Shown here one piece after another: positions 35,825 through 43,861 of a stretch of DNA of 64,000 bases. This DNA is from Thiohalocapsa sp. PB-PSB1 (GTDB lineage Bacteria > Pseudomonadota > Gammaproteobacteria > Chromatiales > Chromatiaceae): contig CP050890.1 in assembly GCA_016745215.1 (NCBI GenBank), positions 2,852,001-2,916,000 on the forward strand. The letters run 5' to 3'. The position numbers and the translations under genes were made by a program. Under the pieces are notes generated by a model that did no database searches, was not told where the DNA came from, and saw only the letters and a list, made by a program, of their open reading frames with translations. Positions within the stretch are counted from its first letter, which is position 1. Each line of letters opens with the position of its first letter.

Positions 35825-37230
35825 CATAGGTGTTCGGGATATTTTTTCTTAAATTTCATGCAGTTATAAATTTTTTTAATAGACGGCGAAACCCTTGCTA
35901 ACTTTCATAATAAAATAGTTGTGCCCACTAAATACTACAAAAGCAGCAAAGGTATCGCCATGACCGAGAATAGCATTCTTGATGTTTTGAAACAATGCTT
36001 CGAAAAATTTATTCCTGCCGAGGACGCCAGAACCACGATCACACCTTTGGAGTTTACAATCACTTTGGTGTTTTGCTATTTCGGAGATTCTAAGACATTT
36101 TCATTGGAGTCCATTCGCCGTTTCATGATAGGACACCTGAATCAATCGATCAGTCGCGGTGCGTTTTGGGAGCGGATGGCTGGAAACCGATTGAAACAGA
36201 ATTTGCAAAGTGTCATTGCGGAATTGATGGGGCGTCTTGCGGCATCGGTGCAGGTGAGTGAGACAATTTTGAAACAACTCGGTGTCAACGCTATTGAGGT
36301 TGTTGATTCGAGTTCGATTACGCTGTTGCCGGGGGCGAAAAACGCATTTCCCGGTACCCGCACGAAGGCGTCGATCAAGTGGCATGCGAGTTTCGATATC
36401 CTGACCGGATTGCTGGTATGGTTTCAGTTAACGCCGGGGAAGAGACATGATAGCAAGTGTTTTCCGGAGATCACGTCCTTGAAAGGGAAGTTGGTGATTT
36501 TCGACCTGGGTTATTGGGACTATGCTGTCTTGCATGCCATTGAAAAAGCTGAAGGTTTTTTTCTTTCACGCGTGAAATCCAATGCTGTGATTAAAATCAA
36601 AAAAGTTATTCAAGGGCTCAGCAAAGAGGCTATCGGGCAATCGCTGCTCTCGCTGGATTTGAGCCGTAAAAAAGGCAACATCATTGAAGTGATTATCGAA
36701 AAAATTCATCAAGGTAATACCTTAAACTACCGGGCGATCGGGTTTTGGAACCCGGTCGAAAAGGATTATCATTGGTATATTACGAATTTAACCGCAGCCG
36801 CCTATTTGATTTATCCTTTGTATCGGCTGAGATGGCAAATAGAACTTATTTTCAAAGCGTGTAAGAATTCCCTGAATGCGAACCAAATTACCTCTTGCAA
36901 CGCCAATATAATTGAAAACTTACTACTCGCCTCTATCGTGGCTCATCTGAGTACGCACACTGTATTTCAGATCGGTAGGGAACAGTTGGATGATGAGCAA
37001 AATTTAGCTATTTCGTTTCAAAGAATCGCTAAAGTAGCGGTTGTACTGGCGCGAGATTTTATCATGTTTTTGTTACATTCATCACAAGAATATTTTAAAA
37101 TCCTAGTGAATAAGATAAAGTTGTTTGCGAACGAAATTTTTGATCCAAATTATAATCAAAGAGAGACATCATTGGCGCGCATACACAGATTATTATTAGA
37201 AGGTGGATAAAAAAATCCCGAACACCTATG
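35825..37230. mobile_element. IS4-family insertion sequence with 10-bp target duplication
   Basis: The element is 1406 bp. Its ends CATAGGTGTTCGGGAT (35825-35840) and ATCCCGAACACCTATG (37215-37230) are exact inverted repeats. CATATCAATA is duplicated on both sides (35815-35824, 37231-37240). It interrupts the gtrII-like gene and is AT-rich like its host gene. Confidence 0.92.
35960..37210 (+). CDS. IS4-family transposase
   Basis: A 416-residue intact DDE transposase. The ATG at 35960 follows AAAGG; the frame could extend to a GTG at 35921. Motifs: VVDSSSITLLPGAKN (first Asp), KLVIFDLGYWDYA (second Asp) and YRLRWQIELIFKACKN, which is the Y-R-E-K signature of IS4. The gene ends 20 bases before the right terminal repeat. 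The intact frame and perfect ends and target duplication suggest a recent insertion. Confidence 0.9.
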   Translation: MTENSILDVLKQCFEKFIPAEDARTTITPLEFTITLVFCYFGDSKTFSLESIRRFMIGHLNQSISRGAFWERMAGNRLKQNLQSVIAELMGRLAASVQVSETILKQLGVNAIEVVDSSSITLLPGAKNAFPGTRTKASIKWHASFDILTGLLVWFQLTPGKRHDSKCFPEITSLKGKLVIFDLGYWDYAVLHAIEKAEGFFLSRVKSNAVIKIKKVIQGLSKEAIGQSLLSLDLSRKKGNIIEVIIEKIHQGNTLNYRAIGFWNPVEKDYHWYITNLTAAAYLIYPLYRLRWQIELIFKACKNSLNANQITSCNANIIENLLLASIVAHLSTHTVFQIGREQLDDEQNLAISFQRIAKVAVVLARDFIMFLLHSSQEYFKILVNKIKLFANEIFDPNYNQRETSLARIHRLLLEGG

Positions 37231-38022
37231 CATATCAATATTTAAGAATCCAACGATATATTGTGGTTCGAGGTTAAAATAAGCAAGCAAGATTTTCCAT
37301 ATTATAAAGTAGCATAATAAAGATACCAAACAGAGAACGGCTAATCGAGAAAAGGATAGAAAAAATGCAGTGTGTGTTCGGGGCCCATCCTCCCTGCCAA
37401 AAAGAATGGATGCAATTGATATGATGACTGCGATGAAAATAGAAGATTGGTAAATCCCTATGGCAGCAACTAATAAAGGGACAAAAAGCAAGGCGGATCG
37501 ATTTTTTGTGGAAAAGAAATATCCGGCAGCTGAAGCGGACAAGATAGAGAGACCATTAGCGAGAAGCGTGCCTTTAAATTCTATTAAATAGTACCACGTT
37601 GGAAATCCGGCAAATATCGCAAAGGAAAGTAGGTTGAAAAAGGATGGTTGTGCTTGAATAACTCTGGAGAACATAAGAAACGAAGCAGCAAGGCAACAAC
37701 CAAACATCAACATCGAAAAATAGGGGTTCAAAGGTCGAATAACAAAGAAATTATGGACAATATCCGTGCCCCATCTACCAAACGGTGTCCACTTAAGCAT
37801 GCCGGTATGGGAGTATGCAAACTCCTCATCTACCCTTAGACTATACTCAGAGAATTCAGGAAAATATAAGACCGCAAAAATAGCTAAAAGAATAACAAAA
37901 TACGGGCCATATTTTTTAATAATGGCTTGCATGAATAATTCTAGTTCTTGCGGATCGTGTTCGGCTCTATTGAGAACTGATTTCATAACTCGTATGACCC
38001 TCTCGTTTTTAGTCGACATCAA

Positions 38023-38433
38023 GTGCTGATTTAATGTGCTGGCGCCTAAGGTTAAACGTAGCCCGCGCCCAGGCGCGGCCTAGGTAGTTCAATCTGGACG
38101 GTCCTGGCTTAGCCTGACTCACGCAGTTTTCTTGCATCACCGACTGAACTGTATTGGGCTATATATCAACGCCTTACACCCTCCAACTATCCAGGCGCTG
38201 CACATAGACCTGCGGGAGCGAAAAGTGCGTGAAGAAGGCGAAATTGAACACCCTAGGCGCGGCCTGAGCGATAGTGCATGTTAGCCTGCATGTTAGTCGG
38301 CTAGCTGGTGCAAGTCCAGCCATGGTCCTGGAAGCGGGGAGTTCCAGGGCAAACGCATCTAAAAATATTTAGAAAAAAATGTCTTATGATCACGAAAATT
38401 GAAGATCATATGATTTAATAGAGGGCTATTAGA
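38023..38433. other. Intergenic region, possible group II intron fragment
   Basis: No coding sequence is seen. Around 38290-38340 the sequence CTAGCTGGTGCAAGTCCAGC resembles a conserved segment of domain I in bacterial group II introns, but no catalytic domain V and no reverse transcriptase are present. The rest is unrecognised. Confidence 0.3.
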
Positions 38434-38607
38434 ATGGGAATGATCAGACCTATAAAGAAAGAGGAAAAAGACATGACAATCGCCGGTCATTTTTCCGATC
38501 TGACTGATCTCCGTATCGACAGGACAAAAAGGCGTAAGCTGTTTGATATCATAACGATAGCGATAGCGATTTGTTCGACGTTAAGTGATGGTGCAGAAAC
38601 AGGCTAA
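38434..38607 (+). pseudogene. ISAs1-family transposase, N-terminal fragment
   Basis: The frame from 38434 reads AGHFSDLTDLRIDRTKRRKL and then FDIITIAIAI, the DDE_Tnp_1-associated N-terminus of ISAs1 transposases (usually FSDLxDPRxxxxKRHxLxDI). It stops at 38607, after which foreign repeat-rich DNA begins. The C-terminal end reappears at 39190. Confidence 0.75.
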
Positions 38608-39189
38608 ACAGGTTTTTGGCTTGGGGGTCGCCTGCCGACTCATTCGGTACCGCTATCGGCGTCGGTATCGGTATCGGCGTCGTTATCGAACTGACCAACC
38701 CGACATCCGCCAAGCTCCTCGCTGACCGTCTAGCCACGCTGTCCGAGCTTCGTGAGCATGGCCACTCGAGCAGTGCCTTTTGCTTGCTGTTGTGGTCTGC
38801 GGACAACGCTTCGCACACCAGCGAGCACGTCTTGAATCGCAGCGCACTCCAGCGCCGAGCCTCGTGCGCTTTCAAACGACCGGCGGCGATCCCCGCTCGC
38901 CGCTTTGCCGTTACCCTCGGCACTGTTCAGCGCGATGGCCTGCGATGCGCGCCTGCGATGCGCACAGGAGTTGATCCTTCGCGTTACGCCGTTCTTTCAC
39001 ATGCTCGCAGTAGCGGCAGGCCCAGCCGACCTACTCGGTGGCCGCACGCTCTACGTCGAGCTTCTCATGACCGAATGGCATAGGGCGTTTTCTCTCTCGA
39101 TTCCGATTCCGATAGCGACCCCGACCCCGATTGCACTCCGCCGATGTCTGGATAGCGTTGTATCGAACGCGAAAAGGTCATGCACCTGA
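38608..39189. repeat. Insert of unknown origin between the two ISAs1 fragments, flanked by ATCGG-type repeats
   Basis: About 580 bases. Direct CGGTATCGG / GGCGTCGG repeats lie near the left end (38650-38690) and complementary CGATTCCGATTCCGATAGCG with ACCCCGACCCCGA repeats near the right end (39097-39135), so the insert has inverted repeat-like edges. The middle has minus-strand frames that look like a decayed transposase, but no family is recognised. Confidence 0.45.
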
Positions 39190-39334
39190 AAACTATGCCA
39201 TCCTACGACATATTGCACTCAATATTCTCAGGAAAGATATGACCTCAAAGAAAAGCATTAAATTAAAGCGACTCCGTGCCGGCTGGGATACGGATTATCT
39301 TGAGCGGTTACTTGATGTCCTACAAGCGGCCTAA
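39190..39334 (+). pseudogene. ISAs1-family transposase, C-terminal fragment
   Basis: NYAILRHIALNILRKD and KRLRAGWDTDYLERLL match the conserved C-terminus of ISAs1 transposases (NxAxLRHxALNLL ... KRxxAGWDxxYL). It ends in TAA at 39334. Together with 38434-38607 it shows that one transposase gene was split and lost its catalytic middle. Confidence 0.75.
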
Positions 39335-40156
39335 AATGGGAGATTTAGATGCGTTTGCCCTGGAGTGTAGCCTCTTCCAACGCGATAGCGTTTTAATATC
39401 CGGTGTAGGGACTCCGGTTATCTGGAGCCCCCGCCACCGATTCGGCGGCAGCTTCCGCCGAAGCCCGTCGATGAACGTCTCCGAGCCAAGAAAAACCTGG
39501 TGTCTCAGCTGCTACCAAGCTCTCGACTGGCCGATGCCGTCCTCGACGAAACGTCGATAGGCCGAGACCGCCGCGCGCTCGGTCTCACCAAACGTCGAGA
39601 GCAACCAGTCCCGAAGCAGCCATAGCGGGTAGGGTGCTTTTCCAGAAGGGTAAAAGGGTAAAAGGGTAAAAGGGTAAACGGGTAAAACGGGTAAAACGGG
39701 TAAAAGGACACCCACTCTGATTGCACCCACTTTGGGTAAAAAAGCACCAGCTGGATAAATGATCGCGTGCGCAACCAGCCACACATCAAGGCTTGGTACT
39801 GGGCTCGCGGCGTATGATTTCCCAGGCGAGACTCGCACCCGCTAGAACACGCCGCCTTGCCAGGCAGCACTGGCCTCTTTCCTGCCGCGCCTCTTCTTGC
39901 TTCTTCTCCTGTCCACCCGCTTCACGCAGCCAGTCTGGGCGCAAACAACTCGCGTGCGGCACGCATGCCACGCAGATATTTGGTCTGTCGCCGAGCGCAC
40001 AGACTGGTCAGGGCCTGCGGTGCACCAATCGCTGTGCCAAACGCCTTCAGGGGCCGGTCGGCGTAGCTGAGGAAGCGTTCGCCGTGATGTTCAGTCGATC
40101 GAGGATACACGGCAGCCGCGCCGCGATATGACCGCGCTTGTCCGAGCGCACCCTTT
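39335..40156. other. Non-coding and decayed DNA, with a GGGTAAAA microsatellite
   Basis: A run of GGGTAAAA and close variants (8-9 bases, about eight units) lies at 39653-39710. A minus-strand frame near 39930-40110 (DRPLKAFGTAIGAPQALTSL) looks protein-like but is truncated and unassigned. No intact gene is seen. Confidence 0.45.
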
Positions 40157-40255
40157 TTAATAGCCGCACAGGAATGCGTGCCGCACGCGCCGGCTCACGC
40201 AGTGGTACCAAGGGGTGTCTTCAACGGATACGAGGGCCGCGCGGGGACTGGTCAT
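40157..40255 (-). pseudogene. REP-associated (IS200-like) tyrosine transposase, N-terminal fragment
   Basis: From an ATG at 40255 the frame reads MTSPRAALVSVEDTPWYHCV and then SRRVRHAFLCGY before a stop. This matches the start of REP-associated Y1 transposases (DTPWYHxVSRCVRRAFLCG). The HUH and catalytic Tyr parts are missing. The genome's many REP-like palindromes fit the former presence of such an enzyme. Confidence 0.7.
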
Positions 40256-40538
40256 CGGGAGATTCCGAGCGTTGTGGTGTTTAGAAAAGCCTAGTCGATA
40301 TGTGAGGGAAAAGCAGGTTGCGCTATTCGTATGACCGGGCTTGCCTTTTGAATTTCTGTTTGCCGCAATATTCAGGTTTTTTCTGCACCGCTCCTCAGCC
40401 AAAATCTCGGGCGGATTTCGATCGCCGGGTAGGATCGCCTCCCAGGCGTGCTAAGCTTCACTTGAGACCACCCGTGTAGGTTTTCCGTTGACGCGGCAGA
40501 GGTCTTGTCCACCGACAACAGCATTGAGGAAGATAATC

Positions 40539-41036
40539 ATGCAAGTCAGAGAAATCATGTCACCGCTCGTCCATACGATACCGGCGACGTCTACCTTGGA
40601 GGAGGCATCCCAACTGTTGCGTGATCGGAATGTCGGTTGCGCTCCCGTGGTGGAAGAAGCCTTGGTGCAGGAGACACGTTTGAAACGTGATGTTCTCGAC
40701 AAGATCGGGTTTGCGCCGATCGTGGAGCAGGAGGTCGTCGTCGGCGTACTCACGGACCGGGACATTGTCGTGCGGTGCGTCGCTACAGGGTGCGACCCCA
40801 AAGCGACGCTGGTCTCCAAGGTCATGAATCACGATTTTACCTGTTGTTACGAGGATGAGGACGTCGCTCAGGCGGCTGCCATCATGGAAGAGAAGAAGGT
40901 ACAGAGGTTGTTTGTGCTGGATCGCGTTGAGCGCATCATGGGAGTTTTATCTCTGCATGACATTTCGGCGGTCGATCCTCTCGCGACCGGCGAGGTGTTG
41001 CAGGCGATGGAGAAAGGCGCGCGGGCCAAGCAATAG
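40539..41036 (+). CDS. Tandem CBS-domain protein
   Basis: A 165-residue protein made of two CBS motifs: MQVREIMSPLVHTIPATSTL ... VGVLTDRDIVVRCVA and VSKVMNHDFTCCYEDEDVA ... IMGVLSLHDIS. The start at 40539 follows GAGGAAG. Compared with ordinary stand-alone CBS proteins there is an insert of about 20 residues in the first CBS unit (EEALVQETRLKRDVLDKIGF). CBS pairs bind adenosyl nucleotides and regulate partner proteins; no partner is evident. It is one of the few intact genes in this mobile-rich stretch. Confidence 0.85.
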   Translation: MQVREIMSPLVHTIPATSTLEEASQLLRDRNVGCAPVVEEALVQETRLKRDVLDKIGFAPIVEQEVVVGVLTDRDIVVRCVATGCDPKATLVSKVMNHDFTCCYEDEDVAQAAAIMEEKKVQRLFVLDRVERIMGVLSLHDISAVDPLATGEVLQAMEKGARAKQ

Positions 41037-41189
41037 CAACCAGCAATAGCAACTAGCAGAGCAGTAAAATGCAGAGTGTCAGCATTGACCAGGGGTCCCT
41101 ATTCGGCGCCGTACAGGCGATCTTCAGCTCGTCGTTAAGAGCGGAAGATCGCCCTTCGCGGCCCAACGGCCCAAAGAGCTTGAATTAAC

Positions 41190-41876
41190 ATGCAGATAGT
41201 GCGAGTTAGCGTGAAAGTGGCGGCGGTCTTGGGCATCGCTGCTCTGGTTGTCCTTCTTGTTGCGGCGACACTGCTTTACGCTTTACAAAAGACCCTTACA
41301 GGCGACGTTCAGGATGTTTCTCGTCATGCCGCTGGAGAAAGCCCCTCGAACTCCGTGGATTTTAACGCGGCAGCAAGGCACGAGGGTACAACACGAACAG
41401 CATCTGAAATCGCAGAACCGACAACGTCGAATGCAGTCTCTGAATCTTCCGTTGCGGCACCTGAAGCTTCGTTTTCGCAATCCGAGCCCGTGGTCTCAAC
41501 GGCCAATGCTCCAGCACAGTCGCCCTCTGAGATTGAACGAGGCGAAAGGTCGCAAGCCGATAACAAGCCGCCTCTTGCCGCAGGGTCAAGGCCCCCGCCA
41601 ACCCAGGAATCGACGGCTGCTGCAAGCAGTTCTTCCGAGGCGGCACCGGAAAGCAGCGAGTCAACGCAACCGGCATCGGCAACCCCCGGCATTCGATACT
41701 ATACGGTCGAAAGCGGCGACACGTTGTACAAAATCGCCCGGCGATTCTACGGCGCCGGCAAGTACTGGGAAGCAGTCTACAATGCCAACAGGAGTCTGAT
41801 TAACGATGCGCGCGAGTTGAAATTAGGCTGGAAACTCGAGCTGCCGCCGCGCGAGAGCGTGGTAAAGGAAAACTGA
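41190..41876 (+). CDS. Membrane-anchored LysM-domain protein
   Basis: A 228-residue protein with an N-terminal membrane anchor (about residues 10-34), a long low-complexity Ser/Ala/Glu/Pro-rich linker (about 45-165), and a C-terminal LysM domain (YYTVESGDTLYKIARRFYG ... NRSLINDARELKLGWKLELP). LysM binds peptidoglycan glycan strands, so the protein probably spans the periplasm from inner membrane to cell wall. No enzymatic domain is present. The ATG follows AAAGAGCTTG. It is near, but not clearly in an operon with, the CBS gene. Confidence 0.85.
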   Translation: MQIVRVSVKVAAVLGIAALVVLLVAATLLYALQKTLTGDVQDVSRHAAGESPSNSVDFNAAARHEGTTRTASEIAEPTTSNAVSESSVAAPEASFSQSEPVVSTANAPAQSPSEIERGERSQADNKPPLAAGSRPPPTQESTAAASSSSEAAPESSESTQPASATPGIRYYTVESGDTLYKIARRFYGAGKYWEAVYNANRSLINDARELKLGWKLELPPRESVVKEN

Positions 41877-42229
41877 TCTTTAGGCAATTTCTCTCCGACA
41901 ATCGCCCGAGCGTTCCTCTAATCACGTCATCAATGGGTCGTTTGATCAGGTTGAAGTGGGCGGGTCAATCACGTCGAATGCAATGGATGATGCGGGTGCT
42001 GCTTGCGTAGAATGTTCAGCTATTCAACCAGAATGAAGTTGATTCCCTTATATTTTTTGAAGGCAGCGCCCAGCAAACATCCGTCCAGCAAACATCCGCC
42101 CAGCAAATATCAGGTTTCTCACGCCCTGATGGCATGTCTTTTCGATCCCGATCCCGATCCCGATCAACTAGCTCTGGGCAGGTTGCACCCTGGGGTATCC
42201 TGAGTTAATTTGTCGAGAAGACAGTGGCC
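41877..42229. other. Intergenic region with short direct repeats
   Basis: No gene is supported. CCAGCAAACATCCG-type units repeat three times at 42070-42110 and CCGATC repeats occur at 42146-42166. Nothing else is recognised. Confidence 0.4.
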
Positions 42230-42410
42230 TATAACCTTGCTCCCGGGAAAGGCAAGGCGCTCGCATCCGCTCCGCTGGCAGCATTTGCCGGGTCGCCCTA
42301 AGCGGGCTCCTACGCGGAACAGCTCCCATGGCTGGTCAAGGTCCGCTTGCGGGCGAGGCGCCTTGGCTCCTTTGCGCACTCTGCGTCTCTGGGGTGAATC
42401 CTTACCTGTT
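42230..42410. repeat. Reverse-oriented unit of the 180-bp repeat
   Basis: The sequence contains CCCGGGAAAGGC, the facing AGCGGGCTCCTAC / GGTCCGCTTGCGGGCG pair, GGCGCCTTGG and ACTCTGCGTCTCTGGGGTGA in the order expected for a unit of the 25622-26265 array read in reverse. It abuts the methyltransferase remnant. Confidence 0.7.
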
Positions 42411-42425
42411 TTGCAGGTAGTACCC

Positions 42426-42740
42426 GATGATTCTGCTGATACGTTTTTGACTTTCCGCAACAATTCGGCCAACCATGCGTACACGAAGGAATGTATAGAA
42501 GCCGGAATCAAGATTTATCCTGCAAGGTTTACCGCGGCTTTGCCGAAGTTCTTCGTTCGCCCAGTCACGGAAATAGGTGACCTGGTTGTCGATCCTTTTG
42601 CTGGATCAAACACCACCGGAATGCTTTGCGAGCACCTCCAGCGGCGGTGGTTAGCGATGGGCAGTGTAGAAGAATATCTCTCCGCAGTCGATTCCGCTTT
42701 GCCGAGATTGCCAAAAGCCGATGATCAGGTTCAAGGCCCG
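42426..42740 (+). pseudogene. DNA methyltransferase, C-terminal remnant
   Basis: The frame reads RNNSANHAYTKECIEAGIKI, then PARFTAALPKFFVRP and DLVVDPFAGSNTTGMLCEHL, followed by QRRWLAMGSVEEYL. These match the C-terminal half of N4/N6-type DNA methyltransferases, including the SAM-binding DPFxGSxTT motif. The N-terminal half with the catalytic (D/S)PPY motif is missing and a 180-bp repeat unit lies directly upstream. The 3' end overlaps the end of fbpC on the other strand. Confidence 0.8.
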
Positions 42741-43861
42741 GTTTCCATACTCGCTGAATGGGGTGAGGTCCCGCAACGAGCCGTCGCAGAATCGGGCGGT
42801 AACTCATGGCGAGTATGTTGGCGGGGGAAGACCACGAGGTGTTCGGCTTGCAGACGAATGCCAATTGTCTCGCCGATCCCGTGGCGATGATGACTGGGCA
42901 CCAGGCAGAGTACCTCGGTGCCGCTCTCGAGCCTCAGGGTATAGAGGTATTCAGCGCCGCGAAAGGCTCGCTGGACGATGACGCCCTTGCGCTGGCTGGA
43001 CTCGTCGTAGAGCATATCGTCAGGACGGATCAGTACCTCCGCGTGGCTGCCTGGCGGTAGTCCGTGTGGGGTTTCTCCGGCGATCCGCCCGAGTTCGGTC
43101 TTGACTCGGATCTGGTCGTGGACGATGGCCGGCAGCAGCACTCCCTGGCCGATGAAATCCGCGACAAAGCGGTCCGCGGGCTCATGGTAGAGACCGAAGC
43201 CTGTGCTCCATTGATGTACCTCGCCATGTCCGATCACGCCGATGATGTCGGCCATCGCGAAGGCTTCGAGCTGGTCGTGGGTGACCAGGATCGCTGTGAT
43301 CTGATCGCGTTTGAGAACATCGCGTATCTCTCGTGCCAACAGCTCGCGCAGTTCCTTGTCCACGGAGGAGAAGGGCTCGTCGAGTAGCAGGATATTCGGT
43401 CGCGGCGCCATGGCGCGAGCCAGCGCAACGCGTTGCTGCATGCCGCCGGAGAGTTCGTGAGGGTAGTGTCTTGCTGCGTCTTGCAGACCCACCAGCGCCA
43501 GTAATTCGTCGACGCGTCTGCGAGCGGCATTGCGGGACAGGTGGCGCAGGCCGAAGCCGATGTTGCGCGCCACCGATAGGTGGGGGAACAGCGCGAAGTC
43601 CTGAAATACCATGCCGATGTGCCGCTGCTCTGGTGCTGTTGTGTGATCTGGTCGCGAGACGCTGATGCCATGCAATCGGATCTCCCCGCGGCTGATTGGC
43701 TCAAAGCCGGCGATGGCACGCAAGAGGGTTGTCTTGCCACAGCCGCTCGGACCGAGTAGACAGCCGATGCTGCCCGCGTCGAGTACGAAATCCACATCGC
43801 GGACGATGGTCGTGTTGCCGTAGGCAACGCTGACCTGATGAACCTCAAGCTGATTGGGCAT
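42731..43861 (-). CDS. fbpC: Iron(III) ABC transporter ATP-binding protein
   Basis: A 376-residue ABC ATPase. The start is taken at the ATG at 43861 (MPNQLEVHQVSVAYGN), which overlaps the permease gene by 17 bases. Walker A GPSGCGKTT, Q-loop VFQDFALFPH, signature LSGGMQQR, Walker B LLLDEPFSS and H-loop VTHDQ are all present. After about residue 240 there is a regulatory (TOBE-like) domain. The last 25 or so residues run into sequence shared with the methyltransferase remnant and look unlike the family, so the native 3' end may have been replaced. It energises uptake of ferric iron delivered by FbpA. Confidence 0.85.
   Translation of the reverse strand: MPNQLEVHQVSVAYGNTTIVRDVDFVLDAGSIGCLLGPSGCGKTTLLRAIAGFEPISRGEIRLHGISVSRPDHTTAPEQRHIGMVFQDFALFPHLSVARNIGFGLRHLSRNAARRRVDELLALVGLQDAARHYPHELSGGMQQRVALARAMAPRPNILLLDEPFSSVDKELRELLAREIRDVLKRDQITAILVTHDQLEAFAMADIIGVIGHGEVHQWSTGFGLYHEPADRFVADFIGQGVLLPAIVHDQIRVKTELGRIAGETPHGLPPGSHAEVLIRPDDMLYDESSQRKGVIVQRAFRGAEYLYTLRLESGTEVLCLVPSHHRHGIGETIGIRLQAEHLVVFPRQHTRHELPPDSATARCGTSPHSASMETGP

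Larger units (their letters stand above)
34993..38022 (-). pseudogene. GtrII-like membrane glucosyltransferase gene split by an IS4-family element
   Basis: The 5' half is 38022 to 37231 and the 3' half is 35814 to 34993. Removing the IS and one copy of CATATCAATA joins IVGFLNIDM directly to LLKDPGGVIANIAQEA in frame, giving about 537 residues. The restored protein has some ten membrane segments and the N-terminal VDEEFAYSHTGML and FGRWGTDIV motifs of the Glucos_trans_II family, which glucosylates O-antigen at the periplasmic face using a lipid-linked donor. Both halves are clearly AT-richer than the surrounding genome, a sign of horizontal transfer. Apart from the insertion no other damage is seen. 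Family assignment is moderately sure. Confidence 0.75.

Noticed and set aside
39653..39710. GGGTAAAA run as a linear-replicon telomere
   Set aside because: It is internal, short and has no hairpin end or telomere-resolvase context.
42002..42203. 66-codon ORF between the LysM gene and the repeat
   Set aside because: It runs through short direct repeats, lacks a ribosome-binding site and ends in CCGATC simple repeats.
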